A DNA stretch of 64,000 nucleotides from positions 62,001 through 126,000 of the forward strand of contig QCHU01000001.1 in NCBI GenBank assembly GCA_003279455.1. The letters run 5' to 3'. The notes beneath the pieces are model-generated. The model worked only from the letters and a program-made list of their open reading frames with translations. It ran no database searches and was not told where the DNA came from. Shown here one piece after another: positions 21,253 to 31,149 of the stretch (positions within the stretch are counted from its first letter, which is position 1; each line of letters opens with the position of its first letter). A program made the position numbers and the translations under genes. The stretch comes from Prochlorococcus sp. AG-402-G19. GTDB lineage: Bacteria; Cyanobacteriota; Cyanobacteriia; PCC-6307; Cyanobiaceae.

Positions 21253-23550
21253 TTAATTTTCAGAGTCAATGTCAATAGTGATTTCATTATCATTGATTGA
21301 TTCGTTATCTTCGTCCTTTACAAGCTCTAAGTCAATTTGATTTTTTAGAATATCTACTTTTAAAACCCTGATATTTACTTTTTGTCCAAGTTGATATGTC
21401 TTTTTACTCTTCCTTCCAACTAAAAGGTTTTGTCTAGATCTATATTCATACCAATCGTCACCAAGAGTACTTACATGAACTAAGCCTTCTGCTGTTAAGT
21501 CATTTATTTCGGCAAAAAAACCATAACTTTGTACTCCGGTTATAATTGCCTCTACTTCTTTACCAACGATTCTCTGAGCTTCTCTACCCTGAGCTATTGA
21601 AATAATATTATTTCTGAAAGTTTTAGATTTCTTTCTGATATCATTTAAATTTTGAATTAAAGTTGAATTCGAATAATTATTAATATTTTCATTTATTTTA
21701 GATGATAATAAATCCCAATGTAACTCTTTCCAGCTATCTTTTTTGCCTAGTTCAATCAAATCCTTGCTTCTACTTGAGGATTTATTTTTACCATCATTTA
21801 AAAGTGCAGTTAATATAAACTGATTAAATATATTCCAGTAATTTAAGGTTGGACAGCACCATGGAGATTCAATATTGTTTGTTATTATTTCAGAATCTAA
21901 ACTTATTGCTTCTGTATGCAAATTAGGTTTATAAAGTTTCAAATGAATTCCAGGAATTATATGTTTAAGAAGCTTATGAAGTATTTTCTTTTCGGAACTG
22001 GTATCGAAGGATTTTATCAATTCTGCTGTCGATAATGTCCCATCAATGTTAACGTTTATATTATTATCTAATGCTAGTGCTGTTTTTGTTAATTCGTTAA
22101 TTGCGGATGAATCAATTTCCTCATGCTCTTTATAAATGAATGGTAATTTATATCCAATTAGATGATTAGCCAAAATATTGCTAGAGAGCCTAATGTATAC
22201 ATCAATAATAGATTGTGGGTCTGTGTTGCTATATGTTTTAGACCATCCGTGAAAGTCTCTTCCAGGAAATGTCTTATGTAATTCAGATAGTCTTTCTAAA
22301 TTGGGAATATGTTCATCTAATTTAATAGATGAACAATTATTTGAATTAATTTGTTGTGAAGCATGTAAGATTGTATAAATAACTTCTAGATTATCTTTAA
22401 TAGTTTTAATTGCAATTGGAATTGACTTTGAAGTCGCTTTTCTATTTACTATAGTTTTAAGGTGTTTTGTTGTAATAATTTTTACTGGCCTAATAATACT
22501 GGTACTAAATTTCCAATCAGTTACATGTCCATCGCCATTAATATCCACCATTAATGAAATGGCTTCATTTGCCTCATTAAGTTTGAATTTTGATGCTGAG
22601 GTTAATGATTCATTAAGAAAATCAAGCCAATTATTTCCTAAACATATGATTTCACCTTTATCTTTAAGAAATTGATCAAGTTTTCCACCTAAATTAATTC
22701 TTTCAGAAACTGTAGGAGAATGAATCCATATTCTATTACCACCGTCATTCGGCTCAGCAAATATCGCTGGTAGTGATGGAGTATTCTCAGATTCCCAACT
22801 TTGAAATAATAATGAAGGTTGAGTTGTTAAATCTTCTCTACCTTTTAAAGGGATTTTCTTTGGTGCAACTTTAGGTGTCACTATATTTCTAGATATATTG
22901 TTCTTTGAAAGTAATAGTTCTATATCACCTTCTACACCACCATTTATAGATAGTTCTCTAATAATTGATCCTTTTGCATTAAATTGAGCAATAGGATACT
23001 TCGTGATTTTTACTTCATAAATAAAATCTCTATTTGGCTGCCAATTATCTTTATCATTTTCTAATTCAATAGTTACTGGAATTCTGTCGTCCAAGGGGAA
23101 TGCCCTTAATTTTCCAGTAGATTTTTCTGATTCTACCTTTGCTAGTAAAATATCATTATATCTATGTAATACGCATTGGATAGATCCCTCAGGTGCTCTT
23201 CTTTTTACACCTTGTTTTGTGATTATTACAATTACAAAATCACCATGCCAAGCATTATTCAAATTAGCTTCTCTAATGTAAATATCTTCACCTTGATCTT
23301 CTCTAACAACAAAACAATACCCCTTACTGCTACATCGGACTCTGCCTTTTATCAAGCCAATATCATTATTAACTGTAAGCTTATCATCACTAATAAATTG
23401 AACAATGCCTAGTTTTGAAAGAGCTTTGATTGCTATGTGTAATTTATCTTTATCAATTTTTTTAGTCAGCTTTAAAGACTTTTCTAACTTGGATACTTCT
23501 AATCCATCCTCCCTATCAAGACTTTCTAGTATTTGTAAAACTGATCTCAT
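21253..23550 (-). CDS. zam: RNB (RNase II/R)-family protein with C-terminal S1 domain, Zam-like; catalytic residues apparently absent
   Basis: Winged helix + CSD-like N-terminus (VRCSSKGYCFVV), REDL boundary before the RNB region, C-terminal S1 domain (GKEVEAIITGVQSYGFFAEINDLTAEGLVHVSTL). No TIDxxxxxDxDDA or TSPIRRYADL motif. Confidence 0.82.
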   Translation of the reverse strand: MRSVLQILESLDREDGLEVSKLEKSLKLTKKIDKDKLHIAIKALSKLGIVQFISDDKLTVNNDIGLIKGRVRCSSKGYCFVVREDQGEDIYIREANLNNAWHGDFVIVIITKQGVKRRAPEGSIQCVLHRYNDILLAKVESEKSTGKLRAFPLDDRIPVTIELENDKDNWQPNRDFIYEVKITKYPIAQFNAKGSIIRELSINGGVEGDIELLLSKNNISRNIVTPKVAPKKIPLKGREDLTTQPSLLFQSWESENTPSLPAIFAEPNDGGNRIWIHSPTVSERINLGGKLDQFLKDKGEIICLGNNWLDFLNESLTSASKFKLNEANEAISLMVDINGDGHVTDWKFSTSIIRPVKIITTKHLKTIVNRKATSKSIPIAIKTIKDNLEVIYTILHASQQINSNNCSSIKLDEHIPNLERLSELHKTFPGRDFHGWSKTYSNTDPQSIIDVYIRLSSNILANHLIGYKLPFIYKEHEEIDSSAINELTKTALALDNNINVNIDGTLSTAELIKSFDTSSEKKILHKLLKHIIPGIHLKLYKPNLHTEAISLDSEIITNNIESPWCCPTLNYWNIFNQFILTALLNDGKNKSSSRSKDLIELGKKDSWKELHWDLLSSKINENINNYSNSTLIQNLNDIRKKSKTFRNNIISIAQGREAQRIVGKEVEAIITGVQSYGFFAEINDLTAEGLVHVSTLGDDWYEYRSRQNLLVGRKSKKTYQLGQKVNIRVLKVDILKNQIDLELVKDEDNESINDNEITIDIDSEN

Positions 23551-23632
23551 AATAAGGTGGCTAATTAATAAAATTAAATTTATTTAAGTCTTTAATAACT
23601 AAAGACTTGCTTATTGTAAAAGAATTTGATTA

Positions 23633-23926
23633 CTAGCTATCACTAGTAGACTCTTTTTTGATTTGTGTAAAAAGCTTAATACCTATAATTAAGAATACTA
23701 TTCCAGAAAGCAATTTGAGTAAAAATGCAGGAACCAGATTTGCAATAGAACCTCCAGCCAAGGCTCCTAAAAGAGTAGCTAATATGAGAGCTAATGACGA
23801 TCCAATAAATACTGCTAGTGGCTTATTGGTTGTACTACTTAATGTAATTGTTGTTAATTGAGTTTTGTCACCCATCTCAGCTAGAAATACAGTAACAAAA
23901 GTTGTAAAAAGAAGGGTTAGGATCAT
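23633..23926 (-). CDS. GDT1/TMEM165 (UPF0016) half-size transporter, copy 2
   Basis: FLAEMGDKTQLTTITLSS: E-x-G-D-K-T motif; 97 aa. Confidence 0.88.
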   Translation of the reverse strand: MILTLLFTTFVTVFLAEMGDKTQLTTITLSSTTNKPLAVFIGSSLALILATLLGALAGGSIANLVPAFLLKLLSGIVFLIIGIKLFTQIKKESTSDS

Positions 23927-23943
23927 TAAATTTTGATTAAATA

Positions 23944-24300
23944 CTAATTTTGAATAAAGTCAATAAAACCTTGTGTCACCAGGTATATTCCCAAACTTAA
24001 CATAATTACCCCTGAAAGTAGCGTAAACCTTTCCTTAGGAAAGTTATTTGCGATCCACCTACCGATAAGAACTCCAAGAAGACTTGTAGAGATAAGTGCA
24101 AGTGCTGCACCAATGAAAATAATTATTGGTCTACCAGACTGAGCAGATAGCATTAATGTCGCGAGTTGTGTTTTATCAGCTAACTCAGCTAGGAAAATTG
24201 TACTAAAAGTGGTAAATAAAATACTAAAAAAAGAACTTGAATCATTAGTGTCAGTTTTATCGAGTTGAGAATTTGAATTAGGATTTCCCATTACTTCCAA
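23944..24300 (-). CDS. GDT1/TMEM165 (UPF0016) half-size transporter, copy 1
   Basis: FLAELADKTQLATLMLSAQSGRP: E-x-x-D-K-T motif; 118 aa, tandem with the next half gene. Confidence 0.87.
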   Translation of the reverse strand: MEVMGNPNSNSQLDKTDTNDSSSFFSILFTTFSTIFLAELADKTQLATLMLSAQSGRPIIIFIGAALALISTSLLGVLIGRWIANNFPKERFTLLSGVIMLSLGIYLVTQGFIDFIQN

Positions 24301-24593
24301 TACAGTGATGTTATCTTTTTTACTAAATGCTTTTCATCAATTCTACATTAGATAAATCCTGAAAATTGATCAAGCTAATAATAATCTAAATATGATTAAT
24401 TTTTTTTTCAGGGTCATAAATTAATTTAATATATCTATGAATAAATAACTTTCAATTTTTTTAGCACCTCTTTTTTCGTAAAATCAATGAAAATTGTCAA
24501 AATATACTTGTTATGATTTAAAATCAATATTTTTTAATTATTGTAAAGTAGAGCCATTTTGTTTAGTAAAATAAAAAAAGTTATAAAATCATC

Positions 24594-24677
24594 ATGGGAA
24601 ACCTATTGCCTCTAGTAGCAGTATTTCTTGCAGGACCAGCAATTATTGCATTGATCTTCTATAGAAGAGGTGTTTAA
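24594..24677 (+). CDS. psb30: 27-aa single-TM peptide MGNLLPLVAVFLAGPAIIALIFYRRGV, candidate photosystem II Psb30/Ycf12
   Basis: Read directly from the sequence (not in ORF track); the GPxxIxLxxxRRGx end resembles the Psb30/Ycf12 C-terminus. Upstream in-frame stop, no alternative ATG. Confidence 0.55.
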   Translation: MGNLLPLVAVFLAGPAIIALIFYRRGV

Positions 24678-24681
24678 AGCT

Positions 24682-26571
24682 TTAGGATGCTTGGCCTAAA
24701 GCAATTTCAGCAAAAACAAGAATTTTCTTAGCAAACGCTAATTGATTTTTATTAATATTCTTAGAGTTTTTAGAAATGTCAGAACTAACACACTGGCCTT
24801 TAGTGTTAGTTATTAGTATTTTTCTGTTATTTATTAATTGACATTTATAAATGTTTTTATGCATTTTTAATTCAATAATATTTTTATGTGCTTTCATATC
24901 AATAATGTTTAACTGTAGATTATTAGATTGCTTCCACTTGTTCATCTCAATGTAAAAAGCTATATCTATTAAATCATTTTTCTTAATATTATTAGTCTCA
25001 TTCCATTTTATTGCATTCATTGAACTAGTACCGTCATCTAAAGTCATCTTTAAATGTGCGCCATTAAGTTTAAAAATCTGTGAAACTTTACATTTCCTTG
25101 TCCAAAATATTGGCGCTGGATTCATGATTCCAAAGGGGCCTATCAATAATAACTGTCTATAAAAATCATAGTTTATATCAGAAAGACATATGTGAGCATC
25201 TGGCTTTATAGCTTTATTTAAATCAATATATCTAAATGTCCTCTTAGCTATAGTATCTAGTCTTTCACTCAATTTAATTATATTTTCCTCATTAATTGAA
25301 AATCCTGCTGCAGCAGAATGCCCGCCATGAGCAATTAAAAGATCACTGCATTCTTCTAGTGCCAGATTTACTTTTAAACGCGAATTAGATCTTATAGAAC
25401 CTCTATATTTCCCATCATTTGCTAATGCAAGTATTGCTGTAGGCAAATTAAACTTATCAACAATACGTGCTGCAACAATTCCAATAATGCCAGGGTGCCA
25501 TTTTTTATTTGTTAATACAAGAAATTTTGAACCATTAAAATATTGACTCCTCGCCATTTCAAGCGCTTCTTCTTCTATTAAAGCAGTAAGTCTTTTTCTT
25601 TCTTTATTAATTTGAAAACAAGTTTTTGTAAGTCTATCTATAGATTCTTTAGAGTTATTTGTAAGAAGTTCTATTATTATTCTTGGATCACTTATTCTAC
25701 CAACAGAATTTATTAATGGAGCAATCTTATAACCAATATCTTCTGATGTTATATCAATTTCATTAATAGAAAGTTTTTTAATAATAGATTTGATTGCTTT
25801 ATTATTTGTATTTGATATTTCTGGCAAAAATTCCTTAAGCCATTTTCTATTAGCTCCTTTAAGTGGAGCCATATCAGCAACAGTTCCAATACTAAAAAGA
25901 GCATTAGCCGTTGTTTTATTTATATCATAATTTAGTTTATTACATATATTTTTACCTAATAGATATGCAATTCCAACACCAGCTAAATATTTATAGGGAG
26001 AGTCATCAGGGGTATTCTCTGGGTGAATTAACGAATAAACATTTATTTTATTGTCAGGAATCTTATGATGATCTGTAATAATTAAATCGATACCAAGTTC
26101 ATTTGACTTTTTTATTGCGTCAACTGCTGAAATCCCATTGTCGACAGTGATAATCAATTTTATTTGTTGACTATTAATTTCAGAGATCATATTTATATTT
26201 AATCCATAACCATCATCCTGTCTTGACGGTATATATGGTGTAACTTTGGCTCCAAGTATGGTTAATAATTCAAATAACAAGACAGTGCTTGTTATCCCAT
26301 CAGCATCATAATCTCCGCATATGGCAATTTGCTCTTTTCTAGAACATGCATCAATTATTCTATCTGTTGCTTTTTTTAATTCATTGAAGTGAAGTTCTGG
26401 ATTTGGAAGTTCTATTGGGGTTATGTAATTATCCAGTTCATTATTTAAATCGAAGCCTCGTCTAATTAAAACTTTCTGCAAAGTGTAGTTTAAAGGGCAG
26501 TTTTCTATTTCTTTTTCTTTTATTGGTTTCGGTAATATCCATGTTTTAATTTGATTATTGTCTGTATTCAA
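24682..26571 (-). CDS. recJ: single-stranded-DNA-specific exonuclease RecJ
   Basis: ICGDYDADGITSTVLL, ITDHH, HPEN, AHGGHSAAAGFSI. Confidence 0.95.
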   Translation of the reverse strand: MNTDNNQIKTWILPKPIKEKEIENCPLNYTLQKVLIRRGFDLNNELDNYITPIELPNPELHFNELKKATDRIIDACSRKEQIAICGDYDADGITSTVLLFELLTILGAKVTPYIPSRQDDGYGLNINMISEINSQQIKLIITVDNGISAVDAIKKSNELGIDLIITDHHKIPDNKINVYSLIHPENTPDDSPYKYLAGVGIAYLLGKNICNKLNYDINKTTANALFSIGTVADMAPLKGANRKWLKEFLPEISNTNNKAIKSIIKKLSINEIDITSEDIGYKIAPLINSVGRISDPRIIIELLTNNSKESIDRLTKTCFQINKERKRLTALIEEEALEMARSQYFNGSKFLVLTNKKWHPGIIGIVAARIVDKFNLPTAILALANDGKYRGSIRSNSRLKVNLALEECSDLLIAHGGHSAAAGFSINEENIIKLSERLDTIAKRTFRYIDLNKAIKPDAHICLSDINYDFYRQLLLIGPFGIMNPAPIFWTRKCKVSQIFKLNGAHLKMTLDDGTSSMNAIKWNETNNIKKNDLIDIAFYIEMNKWKQSNNLQLNIIDMKAHKNIIELKMHKNIYKCQLINNRKILITNTKGQCVSSDISKNSKNINKNQLAFAKKILVFAEIALGQAS

Positions 26572-26619
26572 AAGCTTAACCTAGTTTGATTATTTGCTAA
26601 TAAGAATTATATTAGTTTT

Positions 26620-27393
26620 ATGCAAAATAACATGCAAAAGTTAGAAGCTGTCTTTTGGGATGTAGATGGAACTATAGCCGACACTGAATTGTGTGGTCAT
26701 AGAGTCGCTTTTAATTTAGCTTTTAAAGATTATGACTTGGATTGGAGCTGGAACGAGAAGCAATATTTGCAACTTCTAAGAATATCAGGAGGATTAAACA
26801 GAATAATCCACTATCGGAACCATATAAATAGCAACCTTAGCGATAGACAATGTTCAAAAATTCAATTAAGAAAGCGCCTTCATTATGAGAAATTAATTCG
26901 ATCTGGAAAGATTAAAGTGAGAGAAGGGGTTTTTAGACTAATTACTGAACTGTCAAACTTTGGTGTAGAACAATACATCGTTACAACCAGCGGTAGAGAT
27001 TCCTTGGAACCTTTTTTAGAGTCTTCAATGAGTTCACATTTAAAATTTATTTCCGGGACAATTACTTATGAAGATGTAAGTAAACACAAACCCTTTCCTG
27101 ATGCATATAATTTAGCAGTTCAATTAAGCAAGAAATGCGAGGATAATTCTATAGCAATTGAAGATTCTACAATTGGTGTTGAGGCTGCCAAGGCGGCAAA
27201 CCTTAATTGCCTATTAACATTGCCACCATGGACAAGTTCTAATCAAGAAATATCTAATAAAGCTAATGCTTGTGTTAATAGCCTTGGAAATATAAATAAT
27301 CCTTCTAAATTAATTTATGGAAAACGTTTAAGTAGTAATAATGTTGATTATGAATATCTGACCGCTATTATTAATAAAAATGCAGAAAACTAA
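26620..27393 (+). CDS. HAD hydrolase, CbbY/GPH-like
   Basis: VFWDVDGTIADTE, TTSGR, HKPFPDAYNLA, AIEDSTIGVEAAKAAN. Confidence 0.92.
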   Translation: MQNNMQKLEAVFWDVDGTIADTELCGHRVAFNLAFKDYDLDWSWNEKQYLQLLRISGGLNRIIHYRNHINSNLSDRQCSKIQLRKRLHYEKLIRSGKIKVREGVFRLITELSNFGVEQYIVTTSGRDSLEPFLESSMSSHLKFISGTITYEDVSKHKPFPDAYNLAVQLSKKCEDNSIAIEDSTIGVEAAKAANLNCLLTLPPWTSSNQEISNKANACVNSLGNINNPSKLIYGKRLSSNNVDYEYLTAIINKNAEN

Positions 27394-27709
27394 ATTTAGA
27401 AAATTCTTTAATTCAATTTTTACTATTATTAATCCTTTAATAACCGATTCATGGAGCAAGAGAAGTGTAATACTACTTTCCTTACTCTTTGGTTATTATT
27501 TTACCAATAGTATAATTTCTTTTTTATTAGATAAATCTGTTAATACAATATTAATTGCATTTATAATCTTATTAATTATGGAGTTATCAATAAGATCATC
27601 ACTATTAAATAAATTTGGTAAATTATCAATAATTATAATATCAATTAATAATTTTAGAATTGGCTCAACCTATGCTCTTATTCTTGAAGCTTTTAAACTT
27701 GGTTCCTAA
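27380..27709 (+). CDS. DUF565 / Ycf20-like protein
   Basis: 109 aa hydrophobic protein ending in NNFRIGSTYALILEAFKLGS, typical of Ycf20-like proteins. Confidence 0.75.
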   Translation: MQKTKFRKFFNSIFTIINPLITDSWSKRSVILLSLLFGYYFTNSIISFLLDKSVNTILIAFIILLIMELSIRSSLLNKFGKLSIIIISINNFRIGSTYALILEAFKLGS

Positions 27710-27715
27710 TTATCT

Positions 27716-27895
27716 TTAATCAGAATCTTCTTCTGATGTCTCATTCATTGGATAAACAAAGCCCTGAGCTCTACCAGTAAGAACTGATTTCCCTATTGAT
27801 AAAGCCTTTTCTGCAGCTACAGCTGCTTTACCTTTCCAGGTTGCATGTCTTTGGTTTCTCTTCCCTTTAGAGGTTTTTTTCTTTGGTACCGCCAT
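27716..27895 (-). CDS. rpmF: 50S ribosomal protein L32
   Basis: 59 aa translated from the sequence (below ORF-track cutoff): [59 protein letters not shown]. Confidence 0.95.
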   Translation of the reverse strand: MAVPKKKTSKGKRNQRHATWKGKAAVAAEKALSIGKSVLTGRAQGFVYPMNETSEEDSD

Positions 27896-28066
27896 TTCTT
27901 CTCAACATTTATAATTTAATATCTTATAACGTCATGCACCAATTTAACAAAATACCTTTAAATAAGAACTAAAGACATGTCTATTTTCTTTAAAAACTCT
28001 GGTTAGTTTAGAATTTGACTATAGTTTACCTATAAATACTTTTTAATTTGTAAAATTAATAATCAA

Positions 28067-29794
28067 ATGAATAAAAGTTATAGTCAATTATTAAAAGATA
28101 TTGAAAGTGGAGAGATAGTTTCTATTATTTTAATACCTGAGAGAAGAGAGGTTATAGTTGAATTTAGAAATTCACAGAAGAAAATAATTCCAATATTTTA
28201 CAATGATCAGAAAATTCTCCGAATTTCTGAAGAATATAATGTTCCACTTACTGTTAAAGATATTAGATCAGAACAGCGTTTAGCAACTTTCATTACTGGT
28301 ATTGGCTTAACTTTAATATTTGTTTTATCGCTTTCTTTTCTTATTAAGAGATCATCCAAGTTGTTAAACAACATGCAGAGTTTTTCACGCCGTTCCACTC
28401 AGGTAAAAGAAGATGATATTGGAAAAATCACTTTTGACGATGTAGCTGGATTAAATGAAGAATCTGAAGAATTAAAAGAAATAGTAACCTTTTTAAAGAA
28501 TCCACAGAAACTTATTGACCTTGGAGCAAAAGCTCCCAAAGGAATCTTGTTGGTTGGACCACCTGGCAATGGTAAGACTTTATTAGCTCGCGCGATAGCA
28601 GGCGAAGCAAATGTACCATTCTTCTCTATTTCTGCATCAGAATTTGTTGAAATGTTTGTTGGTGTTGGGGCTGGAAGAGTCAGAGATCTTTTTAAAAGTG
28701 CCAAATCAAAATCACCATGCATAATTTTCATTGATGAAATTGATTCAATTGGTCGTCAGAGAGGAACTGGAATCGGAGGGGGAAATGATGAAAGAGAACA
28801 AACACTTAATCAATTACTAACAGAGTTGGATGGTTTTAAAACTAATAATGGTGTAATTGTCATTGCAGCAACAAATAGGCCCGATATTCTTGATCAAGCC
28901 TTAACAAGACCCGGAAGATTTGACCGTCGAATTGAAATTTCACTCCCTGATAGGGAAGCTAGGCATAAAATCTTGTCAGTACATGCAAGAACAAAACCTC
29001 TATGTGATTCTGTTAATCTCATGGAATGGGCTACTAGGACGCCTGGTTTTTCAGGGGCTGACCTGCAAAATCTTCTAAATGAGGCTGCAATTTATGCCGC
29101 TAGAACTAATAAATCAAAAATAAGTACTATTGATTTAGATAAAGCTCTTGAAAAAGCTCGATTTGGCTTGTTAGCAAAACCACTTTCAGATAGCGCTAAA
29201 AAAAGACAAATTGCATATCAAATTATTGGTAAAACATTAGTAGCCTTATTAATTCCGTCTCAGGATAAATTAGAAAAAATATCATTATTTAAGTCTCTCG
29301 GTGATATGTATGGAATGACTTATTTCATACCTGATGAGGAGACTGTGGATAGTGGACTTCTAACACGAAGTTATATTTATAACAAGATAGTAATTTCACT
29401 AGGATCGAGAGCTGCAGAAATGGTTGTTTTTGGATCTAAGGAAGTTACCCAAGGCTCGCAAAGGGATCTTGAGAATGTTTACTATTGGGCTAAACAAATG
29501 GTTACTAAATTTGGATTCTCAGACCTTGGTCCAATTGCTTATGATTCAGATAAAAATTCAATATTTCTTGGAAAAGATATTATGAAAAATATAAAAGAGT
29601 ATTCTCAACATACAAGTAAAGCTATAGACAGAGAAATAATATCCATAGCCAATAAGGCTATGCATCATGCCATAAATTTATTATCAGATAAAGTTACATT
29701 AATGGATACACTGGTTGATGAACTGATAGTAAATGAAACACTTGAATCTGAATATGTTATTAATGCCCTTAACGCCTATCTATCTGTTAAATAA
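28067..29794 (+). CDS. FtsH-family AAA+ protein lacking the HEXXH zinc-protease motif (FtsHi-like)
   Basis: Walker A GPPGNGKT, Walker [33 protein letters not shown]; protease domain recognisable ([29 protein letters not shown]) but HEAGH replaced by QIIGK. Confidence 0.93.
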   Translation: MNKSYSQLLKDIESGEIVSIILIPERREVIVEFRNSQKKIIPIFYNDQKILRISEEYNVPLTVKDIRSEQRLATFITGIGLTLIFVLSLSFLIKRSSKLLNNMQSFSRRSTQVKEDDIGKITFDDVAGLNEESEELKEIVTFLKNPQKLIDLGAKAPKGILLVGPPGNGKTLLARAIAGEANVPFFSISASEFVEMFVGVGAGRVRDLFKSAKSKSPCIIFIDEIDSIGRQRGTGIGGGNDEREQTLNQLLTELDGFKTNNGVIVIAATNRPDILDQALTRPGRFDRRIEISLPDREARHKILSVHARTKPLCDSVNLMEWATRTPGFSGADLQNLLNEAAIYAARTNKSKISTIDLDKALEKARFGLLAKPLSDSAKKRQIAYQIIGKTLVALLIPSQDKLEKISLFKSLGDMYGMTYFIPDEETVDSGLLTRSYIYNKIVISLGSRAAEMVVFGSKEVTQGSQRDLENVYYWAKQMVTKFGFSDLGPIAYDSDKNSIFLGKDIMKNIKEYSQHTSKAIDREIISIANKAMHHAINLLSDKVTLMDTLVDELIVNETLESEYVINALNAYLSVK

Positions 29795-29814
29795 TTAATT
29801 ATAGAATATTATTT

Positions 29815-30411
29815 TTAGAGTGCAGAAAAGTATTCTTTGCTCCCTTTAGGGTCTTCTTTCATGGTCTTGTCACCGGGCGTCCATCCTGCAGGACATACCT
29901 CGTCTGGGTGAGATTCTACATATTGATATGCTTGTAAAATTCTTAGAGTTTCATCTATATTTCTACCAACAGGTGCCTTGTTAATTGTTGAATGCATTAT
30001 GACTCCACTCGGGTTAATTATAAATAAACCCCTATCAGCTTCTCCATCCTCATTTAATACATTATAAGATTGGCAAATTTCACGTTTTAAGTCTGATACG
30101 AGAGGATAGTTAATATCGCCAATACCTCCTTCATTTCTTGGTGTTTGAATCCAAGCTAGATGAGTAAATTTGCTATCAACCGATACACCCAAAACTTCTG
30201 TGTTTTTATTGCTGAAATCGCTGTATCTATCGCTAAAAGCTGTAATTTCAGTAGGACAAACGAATGTGAAATCTAGAGGATAGAAAAATAAAACCACATA
30301 CTTTCCTCTGTACTGAGAGAGAGTAATGTCTTTAAATTCTTGATCAACAACTGCAGTAGCAGAAAAATCTGGTGCTTGCATACCTACCCTAAGGCACTCA
30401 TTTGACGTCAT
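29815..30411 (-). CDS. 2-Cys peroxiredoxin
   Basis: [18 protein letters not shown] and C-terminal [11 protein letters not shown]. Confidence 0.96.
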   Translation of the reverse strand: MTSNECLRVGMQAPDFSATAVVDQEFKDITLSQYRGKYVVLFFYPLDFTFVCPTEITAFSDRYSDFSNKNTEVLGVSVDSKFTHLAWIQTPRNEGGIGDINYPLVSDLKREICQSYNVLNEDGEADRGLFIINPSGVIMHSTINKAPVGRNIDETLRILQAYQYVESHPDEVCPAGWTPGDKTMKEDPKGSKEYFSAL

Positions 30412-30536
30412 GGATCTTGTTGCGTATTTTGATTGGTTTGAGGGGTAGAGAACTTCCCTTATTCCTTTTTATAATTTATCATGTTAGGACCTAATAAACA
30501 TTGTCTTTTCCATCTAAAGGAATATATTCTATAAAA

Positions 30537-30950
30537 ATGAATGATTCGATATGTTGGGATCCATCCCTTGTTAAAAAATTTAGTTCTTCAAATCATTTTA
30601 AGTTGTTAAATCAATTGAAAAGTGAAGTTAAAAAGTATCCTTTGAATAATAAAAAGAATTCAAAGTCAGATAATACTAAAGTTTGTAATCAAGATCTCAA
30701 AAATAATACAAATATTGAATACAAGCAAAATACTACAATATCTAAGAATTCCAATAAGGACACTGATAACAGTACTAATAAATCAAATATTAGTTTTAAT
30801 AATTCTAAGAATTTTTCTATTTATAATCAAACGAGAGATAATTCTATTATGCGACAAAGTGAGATTCATTCAATTGATCAACCCATATCCAATGATGACT
30901 CCTCATCTATAAGCTTTAAAGAACGCCTAAATCAAATAGACATGAAATAA
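30537..30950 (+). CDS. hypothetical protein with Asn/Ser/Lys-rich low-complexity middle
   Basis: ORF 30501..30950; internal ATG at 30537 (MNDSICWDPSLVKKFSSSNHFKLL...) is the more plausible start; ends SFKERLNQIDMK. Confidence 0.6.
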   Translation: MNDSICWDPSLVKKFSSSNHFKLLNQLKSEVKKYPLNNKKNSKSDNTKVCNQDLKNNTNIEYKQNTTISKNSNKDTDNSTNKSNISFNNSKNFSIYNQTRDNSIMRQSEIHSIDQPISNDDSSSISFKERLNQIDMK

Positions 30951-31075
30951 TATTATTCTGATAATAACTCATAATAATAGCAATCTTACAGTTACAAAAA
31001 AAATAAAACTGATAGAGCAAACTTTTCTAATCAATAATTATTGCATAATATTTTTTCTTTAATCTTAAACTCAAA

Positions 31076-31149
31076 TGTCAGTGGAGAGACTTGAACTCTC
31101 GACCTCAGCGTTATGAATGCTGTGCTCTAACCGGCTGAGCTACACTGAC
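31076..31149 (-). tRNA. tRNA with CAT anticodon (tRNA-Met; elongator Met vs Ile-lysidine not distinguished)
   Basis: Reverse complement GTCAGTG-TA-GCTCAGCCGGTTAGAGC-A-CAGCA-TTCATAA-CGCTG-AGGTC-GAGAG-TTCAAGT-CTCTC-CACTGAC-A folds as a 74-nt cloverleaf. Confidence 0.93.
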
